From: Calendula officinalis | Lineage: Eukaryota > Streptophyta > Magnoliopsida > Asterales > Asteraceae | Assembly (NCBI GenBank): GCA_963853835.1 | Contig: OY970826.1 | Coordinates: forward strand, 2,278,001-2,342,000 | Direction: 5' to 3' | Length of the DNA stretch: 64,000 bases | Shown here: positions 1 to 11,728 of the stretch, piece after piece | Position numbering within the stretch: position 1 is the first letter of the stretch | How the letters are laid out: each line of letters opens with the position of its first letter | Notes under the pieces: model-generated | Told to the model about the DNA's origin: nothing | Database searches by the model: none | Seen by the model: only the letters and a program-made list of their open reading frames with translations | Translations under genes and position numbers: made by a program

Positions 1-2990
1 TCAGAATTTTGATCAGGTGAAACCAATTTTTGAAGCCACAATTTTTGTTATCATTTTAGCGTACTAAACTTTAACAAGCTTAAACAAATTCACGTAAATT
101 AAGTTAATGGTGAATTGTTAATATAATAAATAATTGGTATAGTAATTAATTGTTATTAAAATTAAGGTAAGTGAGGTTATTCAAATTTTTTTAAACCGGT
201 AGGTATGAATATCATAAGGCCTCTCCCAACTCTTACTCATCACTAAACCCATCAGTAGCGCCACGTCATCACATCCTTACTGACACGCTACTGACACGAT
301 CGTGCCAACCCTACCCATCACTAACCCATCACTAAACCCATCATTTCCACATCATCATTTTTAATTAAATTAAATAATTATAAAATAAATACATTACATT
401 AATTAAAAAATATATATATCAAATTAATTTTTTTTTATATTTATTAGAATTTTAAAAATTAAAAAAACCTAATTTTTTGAAGAAAAAAAAATAATATTTT
501 TATTATTAAAACAGATTTATATATATATAAAAGAGAAAAATTAAAAAAAAAACAAACAAAAAAAGAAGATTTTTTACTAAAAAACACAAATGGTACAAGT
601 TTTTATGCAGAATGTACAAGTCGACAAGCAGCCTCCCCTTCCTCTTCCTCCTTTTCTCACTCCGGGCCTCTTCCTCCTTGAATCGGCGACGCCTTCCCGA
701 ATCTGTCGAAAACACGACGTGTGCGCCACGACGCCCCCCACGACGGCTCGGTGCCAACGCCGTCGTGGGTCGACGGCTCCCCGACGCCCTCCCCGACGTG
801 CCGTTGGCACAGGTCTAAGTCACACTAAAAACTTTGACACATCAAATACCATATAATCGACCACATCACATCATAACTATGCTGGAAATACCCATCACAT
901 CACCGCACTCTCCCACATGTGAAGAAAGGCCCACCAAAACAACATAAAAACTGTTGCATCCGCCTGTGATACTCCGTAGTTGTGGGCACCCTGCAACCAC
1001 AAGAACCACCCCCCTCCGGTGGGAGGGGTGTTTCCCTTGCTCCACGGCGTGAAAGAGCAGCCATGTCATCACTGTGATAGTATGGCTTATACCAAGTGAC
1101 CTTAATCCTTAGAGAGACTTAATGATAAATCCACACAAATTTGTATGCAAAAAATATTATTTTATTAGTTAGATTCATAAGTTGAAGAAATGAGAAGTTT
1201 ATTGATGATAAAAATTACGAGGGTGGTAATCTAATGGTTGAACTTGGTCTCATAAAGGGTGAAACTTCAGGAGATTCCGGCCGGGTTTAATATCTACTAG
1301 GAGCAAAAAAAGTAAACCCCTTTATGGCTACGGAGGGTTACATGCGCTGACTCCGGGCTACCCGCAAATCGGGTGGTCGACTTAAAAAACGAGTCGGAAC
1401 CTAGATTAAGGAAAAAGTTTTTCGAAAAATAAGAGTGACTACTTTTTAATACGTAAAATTTAAACTTGTAATGATTGCTGATCGACATTAAATAAATATT
1501 TATTAATAAACAATAAATAATGTTAATAACCACTACGTTCTCATAGGTCTGACGTCGTACGGTCTGATTTAATATAATAATTATTATATAATATATAATA
1601 ATTATAATCTATATATCTTTCTGTGCAAATTAAGGCTGCTTCTTTTCTCTCCCATGTTACTTACCTTCACGTACCCTGTGTTTCCTCTTGCTTAGGTAGT
1701 GTGGTCGTCACTCACTCATACCGTATCAATGTCCTACCTACCTACCATCCTATGCTCACGGGTTAACTCCTCTGAATCATTCGTATAAATGTACACATAA
1801 ATCGTCACCACAACTTCGTCGCAATAGCTGAAAAGTTTTATCAGGAAAGATGCGGTATATAATTTTATGGAGACAACATGTCGTCGGGACATGTTTGACC
1901 CTACGGTGATGACTTTTCGTCGGGACATGTTCGACCTTATAACGATGACATGTATAGGGGTGTTCACAATATAAGGTTTTTAAAAAAAATAGGGCCCTAA
2001 TTTAATTTTTTATTATAGGCCCAAGCCTGTAATGCATTTGCTCAGTGCCGGCTGTGTATATCCGATATATCAAAAACGTCCGAACTATCCAAAAACTATC
2101 TGAAATATCCGAAAGATTTGAAATATATATGAATAATCTGTTTTTCGGATGTCGGATATCTGAAAGTCCGAACACCCGGAATTCGGATATCTGAAAATCC
2201 AGATACTCGGTTTTGAACACGCTTAATGACATGTGGTTGGAATAGGTTAAAAATTAAGTTTCTAGATTTAACCTATAGCGACAACATGTTGTCAAGTGAT
2301 ATGTTAAAAAACAATATTTCATAATTGACATATATTGACAACATGTGGTGTCCGCAGGTGTCGACGTGTCGTCGGTACAAAGTCTTCTAGTAGTGTTCGT
2401 GTTCTTTAGTTTGGTCGGTTTAATTTAAACAAGTGAATATGCACAAGCATAATCCGTGTTTGTTCAGTTAGTATACAACTCTATAAATTAATAATCGTTC
2501 ATCACTCATTTTATTGTCGAAATTGCTCAAACTAGATTCTCGTAGAAATTTAAAATAATTTTTACAAACTACTTTTTTCCGACCATTTTGAGAATTAAAG
2601 TAAATAGTGAGACCTACCTACTTTGTAATTGGATTAGCCCCACTTATTACATATCTCTAATTTTATTCAATATATAATGACAACAAATTGATATATATAT
2701 AAATTATATCCAAAACAATAATATGAGAAAAAAGCAAGTTTTTTTTTAATAAAAGAACATACAAAACCTACCTTAAATTATTCATAGAATACATGACCAC
2801 AAACCAATAATAAACACATTTCAAAAACTTATATCGGTTAGGTTACAAACATTATTAGTTTAACATAACAGTTGTTATTTATTACATCATCTACAAGAGT
2901 ACCATGATATCACACTCTCTCACAAATAATATACCCTAAATTTGGGTTATAAGTAACTTCTATTTCTCATTCATAACCTCACCTTCATCA
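1..2990. other. gene-free AT-rich DNA
   Basis: I see no gene here. A GC-rich patch with repeated CGACG-like words lies at about 640-830, inside AT-rich DNA that starts with repeated 'cccatcact' words at 235-345. It may be an old transposon, but I could not match two ends. A degenerate array of ATATCCGAA-like words sits at about 1955-2225. The short open frames have no recognisable domain and read like chance. Confidence 0.6.
1955..2225. repeat. degenerate short-motif array (TATCCGA type)
   Basis: The stretch opens with 'aggggtgttcaca' and then carries many near-copies of 'atatccga' and 'tcggatat' on both strands. Similar arrays with other core words occur at 18478-18650, 19010-19223, 24480-24925, 27862-28075, 32755-32960, 40340-40870 and 58625-58790. 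Confidence 0.55.
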
Positions 2991-3013
2991 TCCTTTTACA
3001 CAAGTACTCACAC

Positions 3014-3050
3014 TACTCTCTCTCTCTCTCTCACACACACACACTCCCAT
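3014..3050. repeat. CT/CA microsatellite upstream of MIR396
   Basis: A run of CT dinucleotides followed by CA dinucleotides lies just upstream of the miR396 hairpin and probably belongs to the promoter or leader of the primary transcript. Confidence 0.7.
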
Positions 3051-3109
3051 GTGTGTGTGACTTTGTGTGTTGATGAATCATGTATGCATATGCAGAGTAT
3101 ATACAAGTC

Positions 3110-3206
3110 CTCTTCATGTTTTTCCACAGCTTTCTTGAACTTTTTAATTATGCATCATGCGTTTTTTTCGCTAAAAAGCTCAAGAAAGCTGTGGGAAGAA
3201 ATGACG
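3110..3206 (+). ncRNA. MIR396: MIR396 precursor hairpin
   Basis: A short hairpin contains the miR396 mature sequence on its 5' arm at 3122-3142 (begins TTCCACAGCTTTCTTGAA, ends CTT, the miR396b form). The complementary star strand is at 3178-3198 (begins GCTCAAGAAAGCTGTGGG). The loop is about 35 nt. In plants miR396 directs cleavage of GRF transcription factor mRNAs and so limits leaf growth; that role is family knowledge. A CT/CA microsatellite lies about 70 bases upstream at 3015-3050, as in many plant 5' leader regions. The primary transcript limits cannot be set from sequence alone. Both arms match the expected duplex, so I consider the call strong. Confidence 0.93.
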
Positions 3207-4213
3207 ATTTATGGACTTATTTAATAAATTCTTCAAGTTAATAATTAGTTCAACGAGCTGAGTTTGTATCACAACGCTAGGGCGGAATCACGGTGGCTCC
3301 GGCTATGCTGTAAGGTCGCCGGAATAATTACATTTTCTGTAAGTTTGTGTTATTTTTTTACAGCTACCATTTATGATGAGTGCCGTTTGTTTTCTGAATC
3401 TGTACGTTATGTATCTTTAGTTAATATATATTTCATTGGGATTTCGAAAATTGTGACGGCTGATTGTGCACCGGAGACCGGAGTACCGGACGGCATGGTG
3501 GCCCTTGTTGTTGACGTACTTTGGCTAATTAAATTGAGCAAGTATATAATTTTGAATTATTTTGTAATTAACTCGGAAATTAATTATTAGTAACTTTTTC
3601 TTATGGCTAAGGGCAATATGCATTCCTCAACCTATATTCTTTTTTTGGGAATAAACATCATTTTTTTTTATCTCATGAAAAAATGCTCTCAACAAGTGTT
3701 GAACCCAAAATATTTTAAGAGCAAATCCCCAATATCTTTGATGGTCAATTAATCTAGAGCGGTGGTAACTAAATAATTAATTTGCTTATGTGGGTTACAT
3801 CCAACATTTATCTTGATGGTATATGACTTCAATTTTATATTTAAATAATACCGTTTTAGATCATCTCTAACATTTACTTCATAATCTTTTTTTTTTTCGA
3901 ATATGAAGTAACAAATCATTATTTAAAAAAACATACCATATTTATTTCTTACTTAGTATTAAGATAATATAATTAAATTAAGCTAGTACGAATTTTTTTA
4001 TTTAAAAGTAGCTTAATTAAGTTATATTGCTGTATAAAATTAAATGCAGTTGGTATAGTATTTTTTTCTAAAGTTGGACAAGATATCATCATTCGAAATT
4101 GAGGTCAGAAGTCAGCACCTAATGCTTCATGAGGCATTAAATGTTCACACTGTAAGTTAACTACAGTGCTTATTAATTAAAAAGTAATAATAAATCACAC
4201 TAGTCTCCTCCCC
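3207..4213. other. gene-free DNA downstream of MIR396
   Basis: No supported gene. A 108-codon open frame at 3264-3590 has no recognisable domain. It may fall within the pri-miR396 transcript, but nothing supports translation. The rest is AT-rich, with a SINE-like degenerate stretch near 3660-3770. Confidence 0.5.
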
Positions 4214-4589
4214 TGTTAGAACAAATTACAGTTCAACTTATTACTGATGCTGCAGTTAGTACTAATCATAGTTACTACTGATAAAGACTATGGTTGTTAC
4301 TGATGGGGCAGAAATACTTAATACTGATAAGTTGATACTGGTGAAGTCTATAACTAATTTACTACTGATCATTCACATATTGAAGATACTACTGATCATA
4401 GTAGTTTCTACTGACGTTGGTTTTGGACTTACTACTGATTACCAGAGTTACTACTGACGATGCTTATTTACTACTGGTGATTGGTATTACTACTGATACG
4501 CGTTTATGAAGCAAATCAAGTCCGAGATCTTCGCAGAGTTAGTTATAGAATGTTATTCAATGTATATCTTTTATAATTCGATGTAAATT
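4214..4589 (+). repeat. 5' LTR fragment of Copia element 1
   Basis: Nearly identical to the first part of the 3' LTR at 9887. Identity stops after 'gatgtaaat' at about 4589, where pol sequence begins, marking a deletion breakpoint. It carries about a dozen copies of a TTACTACTGAT-like word. Confidence 0.88.
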
Positions 4590-5820
4590 ACAAGCTGTTT
4601 GGACACTTGTACCCCTACCCATTGTAAAGAGTGCTTTCCTATATGGGAAAATTGAAGAAGAAGTATATGTATGCCAACCTCCAGGTTTTGAAGATCCAAA
4701 AGATGGTGACTATGTATTCAAACTAGACAAAGCTCTATATGGCCTACATCAGGCACCAAGAGCATGGTATGATACATTATCATCATACTTACTGAAGAAT
4801 GATTTCAAAAGAGGAGCATTTGACAAAACTCTGTTTACAAGAAAGGTCAAAAATGATATACTACTGTTGCAAATCTATGTAGATGATATCATTTTTGGAT
4901 CAACAAATGATTCCTTGTGTAAAGAGTTTGAAAATCTCATGCAAATCAAATTCAAGATGAGCTCCATGGGTCCAATGAACTTCTTCCTTGTACTCCAAGT
5001 CAATCAAAGAACAGATGGTATTTTGATAAACCAATCAAAATATGTTAAAGACATCTTGGAGAAGTTTGATATGAAAGACTGCAAGAGTGCAAGTACACCA
5101 ATGGAAACACACAAACACCTACATCCTGATGCTGAGGGGGAGGATGTAGATGAACACTTATATAGATCAATGATAGGCTCTTTGATGTACTTAACTGCAT
5201 CAAGACCTGACATTATGTATAGTGTTTGTGTGTGTGCAAGATATCAAGCAAAACCTAAAGAACTACACTTGCATGCTGTCAAAAGAATAATCAGATACTT
5301 GAAAGGCAAACCATCACTTGGTCTATGGTATCCACATGACTCACCATTTGAACTCATAGCCTACACAGATAGTGACTATGGAGGTGAATGTCAAGATAGA
5401 AAGTCCACTACTGGTGGATGTCAATTCTTTGGATCAAGACTGGTGTCATGACAATGTAAGAAACAAACAAATGTATCAACATCAACTGCTGAAGCAGAGT
5501 ATGTAGCTGCATCTGCTTGTTGTGCTCAAGTACTTTGGATTCAAAACCAGCTTCTAGACTTTGGTATCTCTATCCTTAAAACTCCTATTTTTATTGATAA
5601 TCAAAGTGCTATTAGTATTGTGAACAATCCAATAAAACACTCTAAAACCAAACACGTTGAAATAAGATTTCATTTTATAAGAGATTGCAATGAAAAGAAG
5701 TTAATCAAAGTAGTTAAAATTCATACTGATGATCAATTAGCAGATCTTTTTACAAAAGCATTTGATGTAGGAAGATTCAGCTTCTTGGTTAGCAGTATTG
5801 GAATGATTTTAATAAATTAA
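4590..5820 (+). pseudogene. Copia pol remnant: RT C-terminal part and RNase H
   Basis: Reading frame 1 encodes the C-terminal two thirds of a Copia reverse transcriptase followed by RNase H. Visible motifs are AFLYG, YGLHQAPRAW, the catalytic YVDDIIFG (about 4879-4902), KFDMKDCKSASTPM, SRPDIMYSV, and in RNase H YTDSDYGG and DRKSTTGG. Upstream the frame begins with WTLVPLP and jumps to the AFLYG region, so a second deletion removed the start of RT. A TGA at 5449-5451 interrupts RNase H where the sister element at 13643 has TGG, and the same frame continues to TAA at 5820. Non-functional because of the deletions and this stop. Confidence 0.88.
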
Positions 5821-6366
5821 TCTCTCACTCAAAATCATGTGTAAAGTTTTTGTTGTAAAAAGTTATTTTTTTTAAGTGTTTTACTACTGGTAGGTCATTC
5901 CTACTGGTAAACACTTGTACTCACATATACTACTGGTCTCCAAAATGGTGGTTACTACTGCTAGGGTTGGTAAATTAGGTCAGTATTAAAATTTCATTCG
6001 TTACTACTGATGTCTACAGTTACTACTGATGTCAAAATTCTTAGTTACTACTGATGTTCATAGATACTACTGACGTTTTTTTTACTGATCTCTAATTTAC
6101 TACTGGTCTTTAAATTGTCAAATTACCAATCTAACCCCAATGAAAATAGCCGTTGTGTTATACTTCGAAGGGCAATTTAGTCTTTTTGCAGGTCAAATCG
6201 TAAGATATAAATAGCTGAAGTCGATTAGTTTAGCATTATCCTTCCATCGATTTGCTAAATCCTCTCGATAAACCCTAACTCGCGATCATAAACCCTGCAC
6301 CAGTAACAACATTCTTGCTTGTTTCTCTCAAATCAAACGATCAAAACTTCTCAAAATACAGAAACA
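5821..6366 (+). other. spacer between pol and env-like ORF
   Basis: Non-coding spacer with about ten copies of the TTACTACTG(A/G)T-like word at 5880-6115, the same word that fills the LTR. The leader to the extra ORF follows at about 6200-6366. This may hold a splice acceptor or internal promoter for the extra ORF, but I cannot identify one. Confidence 0.6.
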
Positions 6367-9300
6367 ATGGCAACTCTACAATCCCTCAACGTTAACACCA
6401 ATCTCAAATACTCAGAGTTCCACAACATGTGTGCATTTCTACGCAATCCAGACGGTACAAAAGACTTTCGTCCAATCGTACAATTCTTGAAGAACTCATA
6501 CATAAAGTTTGCACTAACTGTAAATCCGAAAGCATATCAACAACATTTGGTTGACTTCTGGACCAATGCTGAAAGAACTGAAGGGTCGACTATGTCAATG
6601 ATCAAATCAACCGTGGATGGCAAAACTATCACTATAACTGAACAATCCATCCGACACCATCTGCAACTACATGACGATGAAGGTATGTTTTCTCTTCCTA
6701 AGGAACACATTGTTGAAATTTTAAATAAAATGGGATATGAGGGAAGACTTGACATTGTCACTTTTCAAAAGGGTCTTCTCTCCCCACAATGGAAATTTCT
6801 TGTACACAACATTCAACATTGTATTTCTCCCAAAAGAAGTACCTGGAATGAGTTTAACAAATCAATAGCATCTGCTGTTGTTTGTTTATGCACAGACCAA
6901 ATATTTAATTTTTCAAATATGATTTTTGAAGGTATGTTGGGAAATCTTAGTGCTTCAAAATTTTTAATGTATCCCAGATTTCTTCAACATATTTTAAATT
7001 GTGAATTACAAAACTTGTCAACTCCTAAAAATATTTTTATAACTCCTGAGTTGAACAAGAAAATTTTCTCTAATATGAGAAAACAATTTAAATTTTCGGG
7101 CAAGGAAACCCCTCTGTTTCCTAACATGATCAAAGATCAACAAAATCTTGGAGAGGGTTCAATCAAAGATACAACCCCAATTGAACCTCAACCCACTCCA
7201 TCACCCCCAAATGCAGCCCAAACACAACCCCAAACAATCACTCAATCACCCACTCAAATAGATGTCCTGAATGTGTCCCAGGAACATGAAATAAATCCGC
7301 AGAGTGCTACTCTTCACTCTGTGGAAGACCTACCAAATGTAACCCAAAACATATCCACCATTTATAAAAGGAAGAAAACTTCCTTCAAGGACACCAGGGG
7401 GACAAATTGAGTCACACCCCAGGCTCCAAGAGTTGACCTCACAGGAGGAGAGAGGTCATGAGGAAAGGGCTCTCACTACTGATGCCCCAAAGGTGGGTGC
7501 ACAGGACAGTGAGAACATCAATAGGACCCAGACCTCGGCAACTCTAAGTGATGACTCTTTCGAGGAATTACTAAGAGGACCCCGGTGCCAAGAAACCACA
7601 AGGGGGGGGGGGGGGGCACTACTGCTTCTTCTAGGAAGAAGAGAGTGTCCAAACAACCCATTTAATCACCAAGAAGTGATGAGGGTAGACTGAAACTGTT
7701 GAATTGACGGAAAGGATGGAAAACCTCAAAGCCAATGTACCTGTTAGTGAGCCCGATGATCTTGCTAGATGGAGTGAGGGCAGTATTAAACAAACACAAT
7801 TAACGGATAGGTTGGGATACCTTGAATCCACTGTACAAAACTGCCTTACATATCTCACCAATCAAGGAAAAACAATGACATACATGAAAAAGCATATAAA
7901 TACCATCAACAAAAGAATGAAGATGTACGAGCACAGGCTTCTTCAACAAACAAAGATCATAAGGAAATTGAAAAGGAAGATTGCTAATAGTGAAGCTCCA
8001 CCAGTTGAGCTCACTAAGGGGGAGAAGGACAACATTCAAAGTATGATAGATGAATCCATTGCAGCAGCAGCAACTTCTCTCCTCAATCTCAAAGAAACAA
8101 AAGTTGATGAAGGCCAGGTTAATGATGAAGGCCTAGAAACGATGAATATTGATGATGAGGATACTACTACTGCTCCTATGGAAGAACAAGCTCAACAAGA
8201 AGAATCAGTAGTAATTCCTACTACTGATATCATAGCAGTAGTAAATCAAGAAGAGGAAACAACTGCACCAAACACTACTGATGCCCTATCAGTAGTAACT
8301 CCTGAAGCCACACCAGTAGTAACTACCTTGGTTACTACTGAAGAGGAAGAACTAGAGATCCCAGAGCTAATTGAAAGGGGACGTTTTGAAGTCATCACCA
8401 AACCACCAACACCCGATCAACCACTTATCATACTTGACATTGATGATAATGTGAACTGGTTTGAAGTTGATGAATGCACACTTCCTCAACATCCAAAGAT
8501 TCTTCCAGAGAATGAACTTAGATTGTTTTCTCCATCAATAATAATCAGAGGTGTCCCAGATATGAAATATTTTCCACCTCCACCTTCAGCTTGTATTGGA
8601 AAGGGAAAGGAAATTTATGATGAAGATTACCCTAACAGAGCACTAGGTCACTACATGGTGAACAAAATCAATCTTGTTAGAGCTGATAAACAATCAAGAT
8701 GGAAGGTGAAACATAAGAGATACTTAGAGAAAGTGGCTATGTATCAAGCTCTTGAAGAAAAGAAAAAGAAAGATAAAAATGAAAGATCAAAAACTCAAAA
8801 ATCTCAAGAAGCTGAAGTACCTGTTCAAATAACAGATATGCAGTTAGAAGCTCAAAAAGCAGAATTTAAAAGACTTAGAGAAGTTGAAGAAGAACATCTA
8901 AAATGTCTTGAAGATCTGGTATCTGAATGTAAAAAAACAAAAAGTGAATTAACAGATGATGTGTTTGAACAGAAGACAAATATGATTGAATTTCTGAAAT
9001 CAAAAGGGCACAGTGCAAAGTCCTTTGGCAGAATGAAGATGATTACAATTATTGAGAAATATTGTACTGCCAAGAAGAAAGAACTGGCTGAACAAGAAGC
9101 TGAAGAAGAAAAGAAATCAAAAGCTTTAATCCCAATAAATCCAAAGTCAATTCAAACTGGTAGTATATCAACTACTGGTGAATCCTCAACTCCCCAAACA
9201 AAGAAAAGAAAGGCTCTTACTCAAGAACAGAGTGCTCAAAAGAAGTCAAAAACAGAACAAATTATTCCTGTTCTTGAAGTACCTGTTGCTCCCATACAAA

Positions 9301-9830
9301 ACAATCCAATCATCAATTGGAGAGTTATGCCTAACAATGTAATAGAAATTATAAGGGAAGACAAAGTTGTTCAAAGATTTACTGGATGGTTACCATTGAT
9401 TAGATCCTGTACAAGAAGTGATGTAATCAAACTTCTAATCATTGGGAAACCAAGGATGACAAAGAAATCATGGAAAGAGTCTGGTGCTGGATATTTAACA
9501 AGAATGATTGATGCTGCATTTTATCCAGATAACTACCCAGAACTATTTACAAATCCAGAAAATGTGTATGCTTGGAATGTACTCCCAACTGCAAATATGT
9601 ACTTCTTTGAAAAATCAAGCAAGAACTGTGAGCTATACTTGTATGAAAAAGAATATCCACATTTTGAAAAGACCATGTATCAGATATTCACAAACACAAT
9701 GATGAAACCATATGATGCTGTAATGTTCCAGAATAAATTGAACTATTTTACAAAGAAAAACAGCAAATACATCATTGAACAAAGAAAGCAACAGAATCAA
9801 AGAACCCTAGAGAAGAGAAAGAGGGAATAA
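6367..9830 (+). pseudogene. env-like extra ORF of Copia element 1, split by frameshifts
   Basis: Three consecutive open frames appear to be one broken ORF: 6367-7410 (348 codons from ATG), 7433-7693 and 7704-9830 (708 codons). The first frame carries the conserved N-terminal block I recognise in Asteraceae Copia extra ORFs (ALTVNPKAYQQHLVDFW, then VDGKTITITEQSIR and MGYEG). The middle is rich in P, Q, T and S. The third frame has a probable coiled coil (around MKKHINTINKRMKMYEHRLL), an acidic TTD/VVT-rich stretch, a second charged helical part and a basic C-terminus. A run of 15 G at 7602-7616 lies in the broken zone and may be the slippage site. The product's function is unknown; 'env-like' describes position only. 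I see no clear signal peptide or membrane anchor. Confidence 0.75.
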
Positions 9831-9870
9831 GAAGAACAAAAGAAACTTGAGTAATTCAAAAGGAATTAAC

Positions 9871-9886
9871 AAGTTTAGGGGGAGAT
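9871..9886 (+). promoter_or_regulatory. polypurine tract of Copia element 1
   Basis: The sequence aagtttagggggagat directly precedes the 3' LTR, as expected for the plus-strand primer of a Copia element. Confidence 0.8.
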
Positions 9887-10516
9887 TGTTAGAACAAATC
9901 ACAGTTCAACTTATTACTGATGCTGCAGTTAGTACTGATCATAGTTACTACTGATAAAGACTATGGTTGTTACTGATGGGGCAGAAATACTTAATACTGA
10001 TGAGTTGATACTGGTGAAGTCTATAACTAAGTTACTACTGATCATTCACATATTGAAGATACTACTGATCATAGTAGTTTCTACTGACATTGGTTTTGGA
10101 CTTACTACTGATTACCAGAGTTACTACTGACGATGCTTATTTACTACTGGTGATTGGTATTACTACTGATACGCGTTTATGAAGCAAATCAAGTCCGAGA
10201 TCTTCGCAGAGTTAGTTATAGAATGTTATTCAATGTATATCTTTTATAATTCGATGTAAATCAAGTCCTAGAATAACTAGGGTAAATAGTTAGGCTTCAA
10301 GGACTATTATAAATAGTTCCTTACGAATTGTAAACGTACGTGTGTATTGTTAATCAATAATATACATTGAAACTCTGTTCTTAATATTATTGCATATTGT
10401 TCTTACAGATTCATTGTTCTTAATCATATTGATATAGTGTTAATCCGCTGTAACTTCTATTATCAATTAGATCTAAAGGTGTTTATTAACTAATTCATAG
10501 TTAATCGATCCTGACA
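9887..10516 (+). repeat. complete 3' LTR of Copia element 1
   Basis: Begins TGTTAGAACAAATC, ends GATCCTGACA, about 630 bp. The first 290 bases hold about 13 near-copies of TTACTACTGAT. A TATAAATA box lies at about 10308-10315, so transcription would start near 10340. The end GATCCTGACA is shared with the 5' LTR of element 2, which confirms the boundary. Confidence 0.88.
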
Positions 10517-11164
10517 CTTTCTGAGTAAGGAAGTCAAATGTTAAGATCTATTTACATTTTTTAATGCAATATATCTGCGTAAAAATATGATTATCTACAT
10601 CTTATCCGCTTTATATTACCCCACATTGAAAGATTTGGATATCGTTATTGACGAGATCGTGTGTTTAGATGTGTGAAAACTTAACCCTTAACCACTTGGG
10701 TCATGACTACAAGTTTGAAGTGTTTGTAACAAAATTTTGAATTCTTTTTGGGAGTCAAAATAGCAAGTTGAAGAAGCATAAAGAAGTTGATACAAGAAAA
10801 TGTAATAGTTTTTGACGACGAATTAACTCTTCGAATTTTAGTAAAATATTAATGGTTTTGAGAACCGCTTAGAGCACATACAATGTATGTATTGCTAGTT
10901 AAAATCATATTAAAGTTATGTTGGCTCTATAATATAATTTTAAGTTTTAGCACTCATCTTAAAATCATGCACTCTTCTACAATAATATTCATATAACATT
11001 TATTTAGAACTCACGAAAATACTCTAAACCAATTACAATTTAGTAAAAGAAAGTTTTTCCATTGATGCCAAGCATTTGACGCACTATATCCAATGTGCTA
11101 TGGGGGCATTAAAGAGGCGTTAACATGAATTTGGCGCACATGGTACGATCATGGATATAATAAT
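10517..11164. other. intervening DNA between two Copia elements
   Basis: AT-rich sequence with no gene or domain that I can see. Confidence 0.5.
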
Positions 11165-11644
11165 TGTTGGGTTATAAGTATTCTATTACTGATGTGCAGA
11201 TACTAATGATCATGAGTTACTACTGCTATGTTACTTAATACTGATATTACAAGATATTACTGATGAAGGACTTACTAATGACGATCTTATTTACAACTGA
11301 TGTCTATATTTGGTGCAAATCGTGTTCGATATTTTCGTTAAGTTAGTTTAGAATGTATATCTTTTTGTAATTCAATTGTAATCGTATCCTAAAATAACTA
11401 GGTTAAAGTGTTAGGCTTCAAGGACTATTATAAATAGTTTCTTACGAATTGTAAACGTAAAGTGTATTGATTCATCGTTAATATACACTGAAGCTTTTTG
11501 TGATAAACTGTGTTCTTAATATTTCGTATTCGATTACAGTTTACATTGTTCTTAATTAAATAACAAGAGTGTTAATCCGCTGTAACTTCTCTTTGTTAGT
11601 AGATCTGTGATTTAATAACTTGTTTGAGTTATTCGATCCTGACA
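11165..11644 (+). repeat. 5' LTR of Copia element 2
   Basis: Starts TGTTGGGTTATAAG and ends GATCCTGACA, about 480 bp, followed two bases later by the primer binding site. It has TATAAATA near 11430 and fewer, more degenerate ACTACTGAT words than element 1. Confidence 0.85.
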
Positions 11645-11646
11645 AG

Positions 11647-11658
11647 TGGTATCAGAGC
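11647..11658 (+). promoter_or_regulatory. primer binding site for initiator Met tRNA
   Basis: TGGTATCAGAGC, the usual Copia primer binding site complementary to the 3' end of initiator tRNA-Met, two bases after the LTR. Confidence 0.93.
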
Positions 11659-11728
11659 ATTAAGGTTCTAGATCTACGTATTAAGAACATCAAAAAGTTT
11701 CATACTTTCGAAATCAAAATTGTTCATC

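Larger units (their letters stand above)
4214..10516 (+). mobile_element. Copia LTR retrotransposon with env-like ORF, internally deleted
   Basis: The element runs from TGTTAGAAC at 4214 to the LTR end CTGACA at 10516. It keeps a truncated 5' LTR, the 3' part of pol, a long non-coding spacer, an env-like extra ORF, a polypurine tract and a full 3' LTR. Gag, protease, integrase and most of the RT fingers are gone: 5' LTR sequence passes straight into RT at about 4589. The two LTR copies differ at about 5 of 375 aligned bases by eye, which suggests a young insertion. The flanks (tcccc before, ctttc after) do not form a target duplication, so the ends may have been changed by recombination. The order pol then extra ORF then 3' LTR is that of Sirevirus-like Copia elements. 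Confidence 0.88.

Noticed and set aside
506..856. Several overlapping open frames on both strands
   Set aside because: Compositional frames over a GC-rich patch; arginine-rich or low-complexity translations, no domain and no splice or start context.
220..1080. Possible Tourist-like element starting TAAGGCCTCTCCCAAC
   Set aside because: I could not find a matching inverted end; the best candidate near 1075 is flanked by TTA rather than TAA and pairs poorly.
3264..3590. 108-codon open frame after MIR396
   Set aside because: No recognisable domain and an unconvincing start; more likely part of the primary miRNA transcript or chance.
4209..10521. Target site duplication for Copia element 1
   Set aside because: Flanks are tcccc and ctttc; they do not match, so no duplication is claimed.
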